Part shown: positions 1 to 9,808 of the stretch, in pieces
How positions within the stretch are numbered: the first letter of the stretch is position 1
Layout of the letters: the number at the start of each line of letters is the position of its first letter
Source: Bacillus methanolicus
GTDB lineage: Bacteria; Bacillota; Bacilli; Bacillales; Cytobacillaceae
NCBI RefSeq assembly: GCF_008764295.1
Contig: NZ_VTQX01000015.1
Location: 1 to 64,000, forward strand
DNA: 64,000 nucleotides
Reading direction: 5' to 3'
Position numbers and translations under genes: made by a program
The notes under the pieces: model-generated
The model's input: only the letters and a program-made list of their open reading frames with translations
Databases searched by the model: none
Told to the model about the DNA's origin: nothing

Positions 1-56
1 ATACCACAGCCCTAATGACTGCGGTAGACCTTAAATTTTTATACTTTCTTATCTTT

Positions 57-87
57 TAAAAAAGGACAAGTTTTTCACTTGTCCTTG
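57..87 (-). terminator. Possible intrinsic terminator
   Basis: Inverted repeat with 10-bp arms (AAGGACAAGT / ACTTGTCCTT) and a 5-base loop. On the minus strand it is followed by a short run of T. It could be a second terminator for the mazEF operon or belong to a gene outside the window. Confidence 0.5.
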
Positions 88-224
88 CAGCACACAGTAT
101 GATGAAAGATTTCATTGTAGATACCAGTTGCTTCCTCAAGAAAAAGGAACTAAAAGGACTCATAATTTGTGTGAAATGGCTCAAACTTATAAGACCCCTT
201 CCTATAAAAAGTGCTAAATGGTGT

Positions 225-256
225 AAAAAAACGCTCTTTTTTGCAAAGAGCGTTTT
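225..256 (-). terminator. Intrinsic terminator after mazF
   Basis: Perfect 12-bp stem (AAAACGCTCTTT / AAAGAGCGTTTT) with a 5-base loop. The minus strand continues into a T run, so it ends transcripts from mazE-mazF. The rest of 1-402 holds no reading frame I can support. Confidence 0.8.
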
Positions 257-402
257 ATATCAAAATTCATCCCGGTGAATTCAGATCAGATTTCTTTATA
301 GCAACATTTTATTTTTTATCCAAAACCTGAAACATCCTCCAGATAATGCAGTACCCGAGTTAAAAACTTCCCATTTAGTTTATTTCTTTTTATTGAAGAA
401 GG

Positions 403-753
403 TTAAAATTCTATGAGACCTAAGCTTATTTGTAATGCTTCGTCCACTTTTTCCATCATCTCGTCATCAAGATGGGTAATCTTATCGGTTAATCGTTGTT
501 TGTCAATCGTTCGAATTTGTTCCAACAGGATTACAGAATCTCTCTCAAACCCATATCGCTTCGCATCAATTTCAACATGTGTAGGCAGCTTTGCTTTTTG
601 AATTTGTGCGGTAATTGCTGCAATAATGACTGTGGGACTAAAACGATTCCCGATGTCGTTCTGAATGACAAGGACTGGACGGACACCACCTTGTTCTGAG
701 CCAACAACTGGGGAAAGGTCTGCAAAATAAACGTCTCCACGTTTAACAATCAA
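403..753 (-). CDS. ndoA: mRNA interferase EndoA (MazF-family toxin)
   Basis: Type II toxin that cleaves single-stranded mRNA; B. subtilis EndoA cuts at UACAU. The 116-residue length equals that of the B. subtilis protein. The N-terminal [19 protein letters not shown] stretch is typical of the fold, and the conserved catalytic Arg25 (in GGVRPVLV) and Thr48 (in AAITAQI) are present. It starts 4 bp after the stop of the antitoxin gene, so the pair is cotranscribed and probably translationally coupled. A strong terminator follows. In B. subtilis the sigma-B regulators rsbRST come next; they are not seen in the 400 bp available here. Confidence 0.97.
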   Translation of the reverse strand: MIVKRGDVYFADLSPVVGSEQGGVRPVLVIQNDIGNRFSPTVIIAAITAQIQKAKLPTHVEIDAKRYGFERDSVILLEQIRTIDKQRLTDKITHLDDEMMEKVDEALQISLGLIEF

Positions 754-757
754 AGGA

Positions 758-1039
758 TTATCCCCCGCTTACTAAACGTTCAACTGTGTGTTCTGCCTCA
801 TATTCTGCTTGAAAGCTTTCCGAAGCAATAGATAAATTGATTTTCGCCATTTCCATGTAACCACGTCTCATGGACTCACGAATTTGTCTCTTTTTCCGTT
901 CGCGCAAATACATTTTTGTCGCCTGATAAATAAACTCACTTCTGTTAACATTTTCTTGTTTCACATAGCCATCCAATTCAGTTAAAAGATGCTGCGGTAA
1001 CTTTACCAAGATTTCTGTTGTTGCGCTGGACTCAGACAC
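758..1039 (-). CDS. ndoAI: Antitoxin EndoAI (MazE-like, ribbon-helix-helix)
   Basis: Antitoxin that binds and inhibits EndoA. The N-terminal part ([20 protein letters not shown]) is a ribbon-helix-helix DNA-binding segment. The C-terminal part ([12 protein letters not shown] and VERLVSGG) matches the toxin-binding tail of B. subtilis EndoAI. An ATG at 1045 is only 3 nt from the GGAGG at 1049-1053, whereas the GTG at 1039 lies 9 nt away and gives the family N terminus (M-SESS), so GTG is the likely start. Length is then 93 residues. Its gene lies between alr and ndoA, as in B. subtilis. Confidence 0.93.
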   Translation of the reverse strand: MSESSATTEILVKLPQHLLTELDGYVKQENVNRSEFIYQATKMYLRERKKRQIRESMRRGYMEMAKINLSIASESFQAEYEAEHTVERLVSGG

Positions 1040-1278
1040 AAACATACACCTCCACCATCACTACACACCATTTTTTGTACTGTACTACCTTGTCCGTGAG
1101 GTTTCCAGTTTTCTCTAAAAGCTCTAAATGAGAAAGTTGTTTCATTCTATCTATACCATATTTTATAATACCATCAATCCACCTAGATGCAAAGGCAATT
1201 CATGAATTCTTCTGTATTATCGACCAAAAAAAGCAATTTTTATGCATAAATCATGATAATTCATCAGCAAAAGGCATG

Positions 1279-2439
1279 TTAATGAAGAATAGCATTCTTC
1301 ATATCGACCTGTTTGCCATCCTGTATATACACCCTAGGCACCCGATTAGTGATCATGCAGGGAATTTCATAATTAATCGTTTCTAGTTTTTCTGCAATCT
1401 CATCGATGGATATCATCTCCCCTTGGTTTACCCCAATTAATGTAACAATGGTTCCAACTGGTAACTCAAAGGGAAGCTTTATCATACATTGATCCATGCA
1501 TATTCTGCCCACTATTGGCACTCTCATACCTTCAATGAGCACTTCCTGTCCTTGAAGTTTTCGTAACCACCCATCTGCGTATCCAATCGGAAGGGTGCCA
1601 ATCCATTCTTCCCCCTTCGCTTCATACGTAGCACCGTAGCTGACCTTCTCACCAGGTAAAAGCTTCTTCACATGAACAAGCTTTGTCCACAACGAAAAAG
1701 CCGGCTTAAGCTGAAAAGGTAGCTCTTCCTTAATTTCTGGAGAAGGGGTTAAGCCGTACATTGCAATCCCAAAGCGAATACCCTTCAAATAAGGAGCGAT
1801 GTTTCGCAGCGCTGCTGCACTATTGCTAACATGAAGCATCTTCGGTCTTGTTTGAAAGGCATTGACTAATTCCTCAAACCGTTGCAGTTGCAGCTTGAAA
1901 TAATGTAAATCTGGGCTATCGGCCGTCGCAAAGTGGGTGAATACACCTTCTAGCTCCATTCTCTTATCATCCATAATAAGTGTCTCAATCGTTTGTACAG
2001 TTGGACATTCTCGAACGCCAATTCGACCCATTCCTGTATCCAATTTAAGATGAAGCTTAATTGTTACATCTTGAGCCAATTGAGCTTGTGCCTCTCTAAC
2101 CCATTCTTCTTGAAAAAAAGTCAACGTAATATTGTTCTTTCCAGCGATATTAATATATTCAGCTCTTGTGGCGCCTAATACTAAAATCGGATCATTGATT
2201 CCTTTTTTTCTTAGTGCTAAAGCTTCATCAAGAAAGGCTACCGCTAAATAGGATGCACCACCCTCAATCGCCGCCTTTGCAATTTGGACATCCCCATGTC
2301 CATAGCCATTTGCTTTAACAACCGCCATTAACGCAACATCCTTTGGGAGCAAGGACTTCATTTGTCGCACGTTTTCTTTTATGCAATCTAAATCGATTTC
2401 TGCCCATGTATCCCGATAAAATTGATTGTGTTCCTCCAC
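1279..2439 (-). CDS. alr: Alanine racemase
   Basis: PLP enzyme interconverting L- and D-alanine for peptidoglycan. The PLP lysine sits in MAVVKANGYGHG (about residue 42), the second-base tyrosine in KVSYGATYEA, and the C-terminal domain carries GRICMDQCM. The open frame extends to 2523, but the upstream ATG at 2469 has no SD. The GTG at 2439 lies 8 nt after AAGGAAG and gives the usual start before FYRDTWAEIDL, for 386 residues. Downstream mazE follows after 239 bp that contain no gene. Confidence 0.96.
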   Translation of the reverse strand: MEEHNQFYRDTWAEIDLDCIKENVRQMKSLLPKDVALMAVVKANGYGHGDVQIAKAAIEGGASYLAVAFLDEALALRKKGINDPILVLGATRAEYINIAGKNNITLTFFQEEWVREAQAQLAQDVTIKLHLKLDTGMGRIGVRECPTVQTIETLIMDDKRMELEGVFTHFATADSPDLHYFKLQLQRFEELVNAFQTRPKMLHVSNSAAALRNIAPYLKGIRFGIAMYGLTPSPEIKEELPFQLKPAFSLWTKLVHVKKLLPGEKVSYGATYEAKGEEWIGTLPIGYADGWLRKLQGQEVLIEGMRVPIVGRICMDQCMIKLPFELPVGTIVTLIGVNQGEMISIDEIAEKLETINYEIPCMITNRVPRVYIQDGKQVDMKNAILH

Positions 2440-2672
2440 CTGTTCCACTTCCTTCGATTCTCCGTACATGCTATAAGACAAATTATTAAACTGAAAGGAC
2501 AGAATGTCAAATAAGAAAAGCAATGGACCTTAAAAACGTAAACAAGAAGGAACATTCCTGCAAAACTTCCTTTTTCTTGCCGTAGTAGTGTTCGTTTAAG
2601 GAAAAAATGCTGCTCATTTTCAAAATCGACAAGGAGACATTTTCCATATCCTAGCTTATTAAAGTGGAAATG

Positions 2673-2703
2673 AAAAAGGCCCTTCATCACGGAAGAGCCT
2701 TTT
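2673..2703 (-). terminator. Intrinsic terminator after the lipoprotein gene
   Basis: On the minus strand a 12-bp stem (AAAAGGCTCTTC / GAAGGGCCTTTT, one G-T pair) with a 6-base loop runs into T residues, 16 bp after the stop of the lipoprotein gene. Confidence 0.82.
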
Positions 2704-2718
2704 CTTGAGAAGATTCTA

Positions 2719-3738
2719 TTATTTCACCATGTCTCCCTGAACTTCAACAGACCGGGCAAGCATTAACATTTCTTCTTCTGATAAATCTTTAGATGCTAAT
2801 GTATAATCCACACCCTGATAAGTCCAAGTTAATGAATTAGAGGACAATGCTCCAATTGTGAAACCGAGATCAACCGGTTCCCCACTTACCGTCGTAGCAG
2901 CCATTGTTGTTGGGACCACTGTTGCTTTTTCTTGAATGAGTGTAAAAGATTTTTCCCCATCATATGTTAAAATAACTCTTTTTCCATTCTCCGTATCCAT
3001 TGGCTTTTCTTCAATAAGCGATACATCTGGAATTTCCGCAGTTGGATATTTAACAGTGAATTCCTTATCACCAAGGTCTGCCATTACTGGTACTTCTAAT
3101 TGAGCACCTGTCATGTTTTTCGCCATGTCAAAGTCTTTTTTCTCAAAGGTTGCATTGAAATCAGCATTAGAAAACTCAACTGTGACGAGAGCATTTCGAT
3201 CAGAGTCCATCACTTTTACGGATACTGGCGTTAAATCCTTTTTATTAAGCGTGATTTCCTGTAATGGGAGCATCTTATTATTTTGATAGCGTGTTTTTGT
3301 TTCAAATACATAATGCTCCTTAGTTGAAGTAAACTTCGCTTCCTTGTCCTCAATTATATCCTCAACCAGTGATTCATATAAATAAGCTTGACTACTGTTT
3401 TCAGGCCAATCACTTTGGAAACGGAAGCTCTTATTTAACGCTGGCGTCAATACAAAGACTCCATCATCATTGCGAAGAATCATTTGACTTTGATCCTTTT
3501 GAGCATTTTTCAAATCCACGCGATAGTAGGTAGGTTCCTTATGCCAAATTTCCACATCATAACTTTGAGGCTCAGTCCCCATCTGCAAAGTCATTTGCGC
3601 CTTAACTTTGTACCCTTTTAGTTGTTGAAGCTTTCCATTCAAATCCTTCACAACATCCTCCTGTGATTTTGTTCCACAGGCAGACAATACTAGCATTGCC
3701 ATCAGCCCAGCGAGAAGCAGTACAACCCATTTCTTCAT
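2719..3738 (-). CDS. ydcC: Outer-membrane-lipoprotein-sorting-like lipoprotein (YdcC family)
   Basis: Membrane-anchored lipoprotein of 339 residues. A signal peptide (MKKWVVLLLAGLMAML) ends in the lipobox LSAC with the lipidated Cys at 21. The mature part resembles the LolA/LolB-like fold of the Bacillus YdcC family, for example KGYKVKAQMTLQM near the start and repeated beta-rich segments. The position between acpS and alr matches B. subtilis ydcC, which is linked to sporulation there. Its exact function is unknown. Confidence 0.88.
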   Translation of the reverse strand: MKKWVVLLLAGLMAMLVLSACGTKSQEDVVKDLNGKLQQLKGYKVKAQMTLQMGTEPQSYDVEIWHKEPTYYRVDLKNAQKDQSQMILRNDDGVFVLTPALNKSFRFQSDWPENSSQAYLYESLVEDIIEDKEAKFTSTKEHYVFETKTRYQNNKMLPLQEITLNKKDLTPVSVKVMDSDRNALVTVEFSNADFNATFEKKDFDMAKNMTGAQLEVPVMADLGDKEFTVKYPTAEIPDVSLIEEKPMDTENGKRVILTYDGEKSFTLIQEKATVVPTTMAATTVSGEPVDLGFTIGALSSNSLTWTYQGVDYTLASKDLSEEEMLMLARSVEVQGDMVK

Positions 3739-3901
3739 CCTTTCAACCCCTTTGTCTCATTTAAGCGTAGTTAGCTTCAGTGTTTGGAGAGAAAAAGACA
3801 GGCATTAGACATTGTAATGTTCTCGCCTACTTGTCTCCCCTATCGCACTATGAATATATGAGACAACCTTCGGGAATATGACGAGCCTTATGCGATGCTT
3901 A

Positions 3902-4255
3902 TTAATTTTTTTCAATAACAACCTGTGCAACCACGTATTCTTCACTATGTGTGATAGATAAATGAACCCCTTCATCAAAAGGTTTTCGTATCATTGGTCT
4001 ACCATTACCATCAGCAGTAACCTCTATATCAAGAAATGATAAATTTTTACCGATTCCTGTACCAACAGCTTTTGCAAAAGCTTCTTTTGCAGCAAATCTC
4101 CCTGCTAAAAACTCAATTTTCCGTTTCCCTTTAAGAGCCTCAAATCGTTCTCTTTCGAATGGCGTCAAAATTCGCTCGGAAAACCGCGGTTGTCTTTCAA
4201 TTATTTTTCCTATTCTGCTTAATTCCACAATGTCAATTCCAATTCCAGTAATCAT
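3902..4255 (-). CDS. acpS: Holo-[acyl-carrier-protein] synthase
   Basis: Transfers 4'-phosphopantetheine from CoA to apo-ACP. The N-terminal GIGIDIVE supplies the Mg-binding Asp8 and [10 protein letters not shown] supplies Glu58; the C-terminal [14 protein letters not shown] strand is typical of the family. The third in-frame ATG (4255) is chosen because GAAGGAAG lies 6 nt before it and it gives the family start M-I-x-GIGID. Length 117 residues. The small upstream ATGs overlap the SD. Confidence 0.96.
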   Translation of the reverse strand: MITGIGIDIVELSRIGKIIERQPRFSERILTPFERERFEALKGKRKIEFLAGRFAAKEAFAKAVGTGIGKNLSFLDIEVTADGNGRPMIRKPFDEGVHLSITHSEEYVVAQVVIEKN

Positions 4256-4423
4256 CAACATCTTCCTTCTCATTTTTATAACTGGACAAACATATGATGC
4301 TTATATAAAACTTTTGTTGAAAAGGAGGTCTACAGCGAGCTTCCTTCTCAGATAACGTATATAATGAACATGTATGTAAACGGGAATGATCAAACTATTT
4401 CCTAAAACTAAGGAGGTTTTATT

Positions 4424-5152
4424 TTGTTTGTCCGAACGGAAAGCTTCAAGGAGTTTATCCGCTACTATCCTGTCGTTTCTGTTATTATTTTCTTACACAT
4501 TATGATTTACGTGCTCACCTCAATACCGGCTATCTTCCCATCAGCTTCGATCTTCGAAAGCTTAATGGGCGTTAATCTTTATATTGTTCAAGGAGAATAT
4601 TGGCGACTCGTGACACCTATTTTTGTCCACAGCGGCATTGCTCATATGCTTTTTAACAGCTTTTCACTTGTTTTGTTCGGCCCTGGACTAGAAAGAATCC
4701 TCGGAAAAGCTCGTTTCATCCTTCTATATTTAGCAACAGGAGTGTTAGCCAATGTTGCCACGCTCATCTTGAAGCCCCTTACCTATACCCATGTCGGTTC
4801 AAGCGGCTCCATCTTCGGCTTATTTGGCATCTACCTTGCTATCGTCTTCTTAAGAAAGGAATTAATGTCACGCGAGAATTCTCAAGTAATTTTAACCATT
4901 GCGATCATTGGAGTCATTATGACCTTTCTCCAACCGAATATCAACATTACTGCCCATATTTTCGGTTTACTAACAGGCTTTATTTTAGGAGCCATTCAAA
5001 TTGGTAGAGGCAGAGCATTGACAGAATCAATTCGAAATATTTCATTTCGGCGTTCCAGTTACTCTGCAGGCAGACGACAATTCAATGTAAAGCATCTAAT
5101 TTGGATCGCTCTCACTTTACTTGCACTGCTCGGTTTGTTAGGAGGATTCTAG
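4424..5152 (+). CDS. ydcA: Rhomboid-family intramembrane serine protease
   Basis: Six or seven hydrophobic segments. The catalytic dyad is Ser127 in GSSGSIFG and His178 in NITAHIFGLL; EYWRLVTPIFVH and HMLFNSFSL are also family motifs. The start is TTG at 4424, 7 nt after AAGGAGG (4410-4416). It is divergent from acpS and convergent with ydbT, the same neighbourhood as B. subtilis ydcA. Substrates are unknown. Its 242 residues are somewhat longer than I recall for the B. subtilis protein. Confidence 0.9.
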   Translation: MFVRTESFKEFIRYYPVVSVIIFLHIMIYVLTSIPAIFPSASIFESLMGVNLYIVQGEYWRLVTPIFVHSGIAHMLFNSFSLVLFGPGLERILGKARFILLYLATGVLANVATLILKPLTYTHVGSSGSIFGLFGIYLAIVFLRKELMSRENSQVILTIAIIGVIMTFLQPNINITAHIFGLLTGFILGAIQIGRGRALTESIRNISFRRSSYSAGRRQFNVKHLIWIALTLLALLGLLGGF

Positions 5153-5154
5153 AA

Positions 5155-5183
5155 AAAAAGCGCCTGTTTATCCGGCGCTTTTT
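5155..5183. terminator. Bidirectional terminator between rhomboid and ydbT genes
   Basis: Stem AAAAAGCGCC / GGCGCTTTTT with a 9-base loop, flanked by A and T runs, so it can serve both converging genes. It overlaps the last codons of ydbT. Confidence 0.85.
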
Positions 5184-6628
5184 CCATCTCTTGAATACCA
5201 ATGATAAATCGCTAACACATCTTCTTCCTCTAAGTCAACAACACTACCCCCAGCTCCAGAAAGTCCGGACATGACTGTGGCATTGATAGTAGCCAAGTCA
5301 CTTTTTCGCTGAAAATAACTTTCCTTCATTGATAATGATTGTATTTTGTTTCTTTGCATAAGAACTGTATTCTTCACAATTGAACGATAAGACAGCTTTA
5401 ATTGATTTCCTTCCTTGTGCCAGCCAGCGTCCCGATAACATAAGTATCCCCATAATGCCAAAAACGGAAGGAGCACAAGCGTTAATAATCCCCATAGTTG
5501 AAAAAAATAAAGACAGATAGGGACTACTGGAATCAATATGAGCGTTCCTCTGATGATATACCTTTTTAACGCCCTTCTTGGTGCTGGTGCTATTTCATTT
5601 GAGACAATATAGCCTGGAATATTCTCTTCAATGATGTCACGGATGCTCGCTTTTTTAATAAATGGAAGAATATTAGCTGAAGAACCTTCCGTATCTCCTA
5701 CTGAACCGCCAGCACTTTCAATATAAACACTTGCATAGCCTAATGGCTGTCTAAGCCAATTTTCACTAATCCTGATCCCTTGGATGCGGTTAAGGGGAAT
5801 GGTCAGCTGTCGCTTTTCTAACAGCCCTCTAGTTACAATTAAATCATTGTCCACCTTTTTTAATATGAAATTCCCATATTTAAGGATCATTCCTACAACA
5901 GCCACGATCCATGCGAAAACAAAACCAAGAAAAACAAGAATACTTACAAAAACAACACCGCTTGAAATAATCTCCTCTATCTCATGAAAAACCGTTTCAT
6001 ACGGAATAATCTCCTCGAACTGGAAGATAAATGCAAAAACAGCAGAAATCACTACCCCTACGCCACCTGATGTAGAAGCGAGCAACAGCAATTCCTTCAT
6101 CGTAATTCTATATAAGATTTCCTCCTCTAGCTCAGGCGCATCTTCTGCTTCAAGGCTTAAATCTGTTCGTCCATTTGCTCGACTTTTTTGAAGAATATCT
6201 TGAATTTCATTTGCTTCGCTCTTTGTAATCGCCGTTAATACTGCCTCAGCCTCTAAACCGTTTGATCCGGCTGTTTCCACTTTAACTTTTACGAGACCGA
6301 ACGGGCGATGCAGGAGCCCTTCTGAAAAATCCAAACTCTGAATGCGCTCGAAAGGAATGTATCTTTTTTTGCGCACAAATAGACCATACTCAATGCGCAG
6401 CTCATTTTCCTCAATTCTATATGTATAACGAAGCCAGCTAATGATTCCTGAAGCAATAATGATCAACAAGACCACCCCCACTCCAATGAGCGGAAGCCAT
6501 CCCATACCTGAGCCTCTACTTCCAAAAACACCAATAAGTAGAAAAGGAATAATTAATTCTTTAAACATTTTAAGAACATTCAGCATTGCCGTTATCGGGT
6601 GCAGTCGTTTCGGCTCAAACATCCTCAT
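5168..6628 (-). CDS. ydbT: PH-domain membrane protein YdbT
   Basis: Membrane protein of 486 residues with repeated bacterial PH-like (YdbS/YdbT, DUF304) modules. Each module follows a pair of hydrophobic helices and carries a motif such as KKRYIPFERIQSLDF, KRQLTIPLNRIQGIRI and NTVLMQRNKIQSLSM. The first 14 bp overlap the end of ydbS, so the two are one operon. In B. amyloliquefaciens the homologous pair has been linked to resistance to antimicrobials; the molecular role is not established. Confidence 0.9.
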   Translation of the reverse strand: MRMFEPKRLHPITAMLNVLKMFKELIIPFLLIGVFGSRGSGMGWLPLIGVGVVLLIIIASGIISWLRYTYRIEENELRIEYGLFVRKKRYIPFERIQSLDFSEGLLHRPFGLVKVKVETAGSNGLEAEAVLTAITKSEANEIQDILQKSRANGRTDLSLEAEDAPELEEEILYRITMKELLLLASTSGGVGVVISAVFAFIFQFEEIIPYETVFHEIEEIISSGVVFVSILVFLGFVFAWIVAVVGMILKYGNFILKKVDNDLIVTRGLLEKRQLTIPLNRIQGIRISENWLRQPLGYASVYIESAGGSVGDTEGSSANILPFIKKASIRDIIEENIPGYIVSNEIAPAPRRALKRYIIRGTLILIPVVPICLYFFQLWGLLTLVLLPFLALWGYLCYRDAGWHKEGNQLKLSYRSIVKNTVLMQRNKIQSLSMKESYFQRKSDLATINATVMSGLSGAGGSVVDLEEEDVLAIYHWYSRDGKSAG

Positions 6629-7094
6629 CAGCCACCCTTGCCAGTTTAGAAATAAACACTCTTAATTCCTCTGCCTCATCAAGCTCTAATGCAGGGATTT
6701 CATGAACGGTTGCAGCGGTTGAAACCGTAACTGTCGCTAAATTATATTTTCTTAAGAGTGGTCCTTGCACAGTATCTACGTGCTGAACACGAATCATTGG
6801 TACCAATGTTCTTCGAGTAATGAGAATTCCCTGTTGCAGTTCAATTTCCTGTTCTCTTACTTCATAACGCCAACGGCGCCATCTTAACGTTGGCAATAAG
6901 AAGATCATTAAATATACAAAAATAATGAGTACAAGTGCAGCAACTGCGATAATCCATATTGGCCAATCAAAAATGAGGGTTAAACCCGTCGTGCCACCAC
7001 ATAGCAAAAGCATAAAGATGCTGTAGATCGCTCCTGTTATCCGCCAAACAGGTAACGCCCGTTCAGAAATTCGTTTTTGTGGCTCTAATAACAT
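6615..7094 (-). CDS. ydbS: PH-domain membrane protein YdbS
   Basis: Protein of 159 residues, the B. subtilis YdbS length. Two hydrophobic helices (about 22-65) precede one PH-like module with RRTLVPMIRVQHVDTVQGPLL, the YdbS/YdbT signature. It overlaps ydbT by 14 bp and is first in the pair. Confidence 0.9.
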   Translation of the reverse strand: MLLEPQKRISERALPVWRITGAIYSIFMLLLCGGTTGLTLIFDWPIWIIAVAALVLIIFVYLMIFLLPTLRWRRWRYEVREQEIELQQGILITRRTLVPMIRVQHVDTVQGPLLRKYNLATVTVSTAATVHEIPALELDEAEELRVFISKLARVADEDV

Positions 7095-7487
7095 ACATTA
7101 TCCTCCTAAAACATAAATGCCTATACCCAGTTGTACTTAACAAGATGGCATTTTTAATGTAACACAAAAATATGATCATAATCTTTATACGAAGGAAGCA
7201 GGAATTTAGTTTCAGTTTTGTAGTGTTCTACCAGCTTGTCTAGAGATCATTGTACCATAGGCTTTTATTCATAGGCATTGTTTCAATTTAAATAAAGGAA
7301 AATAGCCAGTCTTTCTTGCCCTCGTCCTCCAATTCGAACAGGCCAGTTGTTAATTTTGAATAAAAACGATTGGACATAAAAAACTCCCCCTTAGGCAAAA
7401 CAGATTTTTATTTTAATCTGTCAACCTAAGGAGGAGCTTATCGATTTAATTCGCTATTTCATGACTTTTGCCACAGCTTCGCCCGAC
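7095..7487. other. Intergenic region between ydbS and cshA
   Basis: A stretch of 393 bp with no supported gene. It holds the ydbS upstream region and, at 7376-7436, the cshA terminator. Confidence 0.6.
7376..7436 (-). terminator. Intrinsic terminator after cshA
   Basis: Long two-part hairpin. The outer arms are CTCCTCCTTAGG / CCTAAGGGGGAG and the inner arms ACAGATT / AATCTGT, followed on the minus strand by TTTTTT. It lies 52 bp after cshA. Confidence 0.88.
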
Positions 7488-8966
7488 TTACTTATAACTG
7501 TTTGATCTAGATTTATTATTGCTGCTTTGCCGTCTTCCACCTTGACCCTGACCTTGGCCTTGTCTTGGCTTGTAATTGCCACGCTTACGGTCACGCGAGT
7601 CAAACTTCCCTCTTCTATCGTTGTTTGGACGCTTATCTCTTCTTGATGGAAGCGGTTTTTCTTCCGTTAGCTTAACAGGTGTTGTATCCGGCTCTTTTGT
7701 TAACATTTTTAACACAGCTGCTACTACAGTAGTAGCATCCTGCTGCTCTAACAATTCCTCAGCAGCATGCTTGTAAAATTGAAGATTATTAGAATCGATC
7801 GATTGCAGAATTTTCTCCAATACAGCTTTTTGCTGTCCTTCTAAAGCCTCATCCAATGTTGGCGGCTTCATCTTATCCATTTTTCTCTTCGTCGTTCTTT
7901 CCACAACAGCTAGATAAGACTTTTCGCGCGGAGTGATGAACGTCATCGCCACGCCTTCTTTACCAGCACGACCTGTACGTCCAATGCGGTGAACATAGCT
8001 TTCAGGATCTTGTGGAATATCAAAATTATAAACGTGAGTAACACCGGAAATATCCAATCCACGTGCTGCTACATCAGTGGCAACGAGCACATCAATTGAA
8101 CCTTCCTTAAACTTTCGCAAAACAGATAGACGCTTCGCCTGACTCAAGTCTCCATGGATTCCTTCAGCCATATATCCACGTAAGTTAAGTGCCTCTGATA
8201 ATTCATCAACACGTCTTTTTGTCCGTCCAAATACAATCGCAAGCTCAGGTGTTTGAATATCCAAAAGCCTCGTTAAAATATCAAATTTGCTCTTTTCTTG
8301 TACTTCTAAATAATATTGTTCAATTAATGGCACTGTTACCTCTTTCGTCTTTACGCGAACTACTTGAGGGTCCTTCATAAACTTCTCAGCCATTCTTTGA
8401 ATTGGCGCAGGCATCGTTGCAGAGAACAACAGCGTTTGGCGCTCTTCAGGTGTTTTTGAAAGGATCGCTTCAATATCTTCAATGAAGCCCATATTTAACA
8501 TCTCATCAGCTTCGTCTAGAACAACTGTATGAATGTTTTCTAAGCGGATGGTTTTTCGATTAATATGGTCAAGAATACGTCCTGGTGTTCCTACAATAAT
8601 ATGTGGGTGATTTTTCAACGCTCTAATTTGGCGATTAATATCCTGACCCCCATAGATCGCAAGAACTCGCGCTCTTTTTCCATAGCCAATTTTATAAAGC
8701 TCTTCAGATACTTGAACAGCCAATTCACGAGTTGGAGCAATAACAATTCCTTGAATCACATTAGAATCCTTATCAATCTTATCAATCAAAGGAATTCCAA
8801 ATGCTGCTGTTTTTCCTGTACCAGTTTGTGCTTGCCCGATCAAATCTTTATTTTCTAAACTTAATGGAATGGTTTCTGCCTGTACTGGAGTTGCCTCCTC
8901 AAACCCCATTCTTTTTAATGATCTCATCGTTGCCGGGCTAATACCTAAATCTTCAAACTTCGTCAA
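7488..8966 (-). CDS. cshA: DEAD-box ATP-dependent RNA helicase CshA
   Basis: Unwinds RNA; CshA of B. subtilis works in ribosome assembly, cold adaptation and the RNA degradosome. All DEAD-box motifs are visible in order: the Q motif with [58 protein letters not shown] and [10 protein letters not shown]. The C-terminal tail (about 440-492) is basic and rich in Arg, Gly and Gln, as in CshA rather than the shorter paralogues. Length 492 residues. Confidence 0.96.
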   Translation of the reverse strand: MTKFEDLGISPATMRSLKRMGFEEATPVQAETIPLSLENKDLIGQAQTGTGKTAAFGIPLIDKIDKDSNVIQGIVIAPTRELAVQVSEELYKIGYGKRARVLAIYGGQDINRQIRALKNHPHIIVGTPGRILDHINRKTIRLENIHTVVLDEADEMLNMGFIEDIEAILSKTPEERQTLLFSATMPAPIQRMAEKFMKDPQVVRVKTKEVTVPLIEQYYLEVQEKSKFDILTRLLDIQTPELAIVFGRTKRRVDELSEALNLRGYMAEGIHGDLSQAKRLSVLRKFKEGSIDVLVATDVAARGLDISGVTHVYNFDIPQDPESYVHRIGRTGRAGKEGVAMTFITPREKSYLAVVERTTKRKMDKMKPPTLDEALEGQQKAVLEKILQSIDSNNLQFYKHAAEELLEQQDATTVVAAVLKMLTKEPDTTPVKLTEEKPLPSRRDKRPNNDRRGKFDSRDRKRGNYKPRQGQGQGQGGRRQSSNNKSRSNSYK

Positions 8967-9518
8967 TGTTTTTCATTCTCCTTCTTCTTTAGAAAACTGC
9001 TTAGCGCCTTCAAACTATTCTAACATCCTTCACGATAATTAGAAAAAATCAACCAGTCATCCAACTAATCGAGAGAAGCTAGGGACTTACGATGGGATGA
9101 CAAGCCCTTCCCTTCTGTGGAGAATCTACATTTCACATAAATTTCCCCTTATCTCTCATAAATATCTATCCGAGATTCCAACCTGTTATCTAAATTCATT
9201 TAGAAACCAAAATGGAGCTAACAGTTTTCTTTATTTTAAAATTTAATTTTCGAATCAATTTCATCCTGTAAGCAAATGAAAAAGCGAGCTTTATATGATT
9301 ATATCCAGTGGCACCAATCAATAATCCACCAAATTTTTTCATTCGCCGCCTTAAAAAATTGACCCCTTTTAAAAATTACATCCCGCTCTTATCTTTCACC
9401 AATAGAAAAAAACTTATTTCAGTATTCTCCATCAAATTTGTTCATAATCCCCCTATAAAAATTGAAATAGCAGATCTTCATTACGGGGTTTATTCAACAT
9501 AACCATCTTTACAGTGGA

Positions 9519-9652
9519 GGCTTTGTTATATGCCGGTGTTGATTTTTGGCTCATTTTCCCCAGCTTTATAGCATAATGAAAGGCGTGCGAAACCAAGGTT
9601 TCACAAGAGATGTGCCATAAATCGTTTAATCAACAATCTGATTTAACAAAGC
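9519..9652 (-). repeat. MITE-like element, full-length copy 1
   Basis: About 134 bp bounded by terminal inverted repeats: GGCTTTGTTATAT at 9519 and ATTTAACAAAG ending at 9651. Read on the minus strand it aligns along its length with the copy at 44684-44819, sharing GTGAAACC, an internal GCCTTTCA-type stem and the block AATGAGCCAAAAATCAACAC. It contains no reading frame of its own. Other copies: 16594, 37284 and 39543. Confidence 0.85.
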
Positions 9653-9659
9653 GAAAGTG

Positions 9660-9690
9660 AAAAAAAGACATTCTCCAAGTGGAGTATGTC
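9660..9690 (-). terminator. Intrinsic terminator after the esterase gene
   Basis: On the minus strand GACATACTCC / GGAGAATGTC (one mismatch) with a 4-base loop is followed by seven T. Confidence 0.8.
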
Positions 9691-9808
9691 CGAAATGAAA
9701 TTCTCGATGACACTTTGAATCAATTTTAACACTTTAAAGAATTGAATGCAATGAAAGGAGAGGAAATAGAACACTAATATTTTATATTTCCCTTGTAAAT
9801 AGTAGGAA

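Larger units (their letters stand above)
8967..9808. other. Long intergenic region upstream of cshA
   Basis: 842 bp without a supported gene. It includes the cshA upstream region, a MITE-like repeat copy (9519-9652) and the esterase terminator (9660-9690). The longer open frames here look like chance: they have no SD and no recognisable sequence. Confidence 0.6.

Noticed and set aside
2388-2690. 100-codon minus frame upstream of alr
   Set aside because: It overlaps alr out of frame, and its sequence is not protein-like beyond chance; the lipoprotein terminator lies at its start.
9308-9502. 64-codon plus frame in the cshA upstream region
   Set aside because: No SD, A/T-rich composition and no recognisable motif.
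9519-9652. Complete insertion sequence
   Set aside because: The element is only 134 bp and has no transposase frame.
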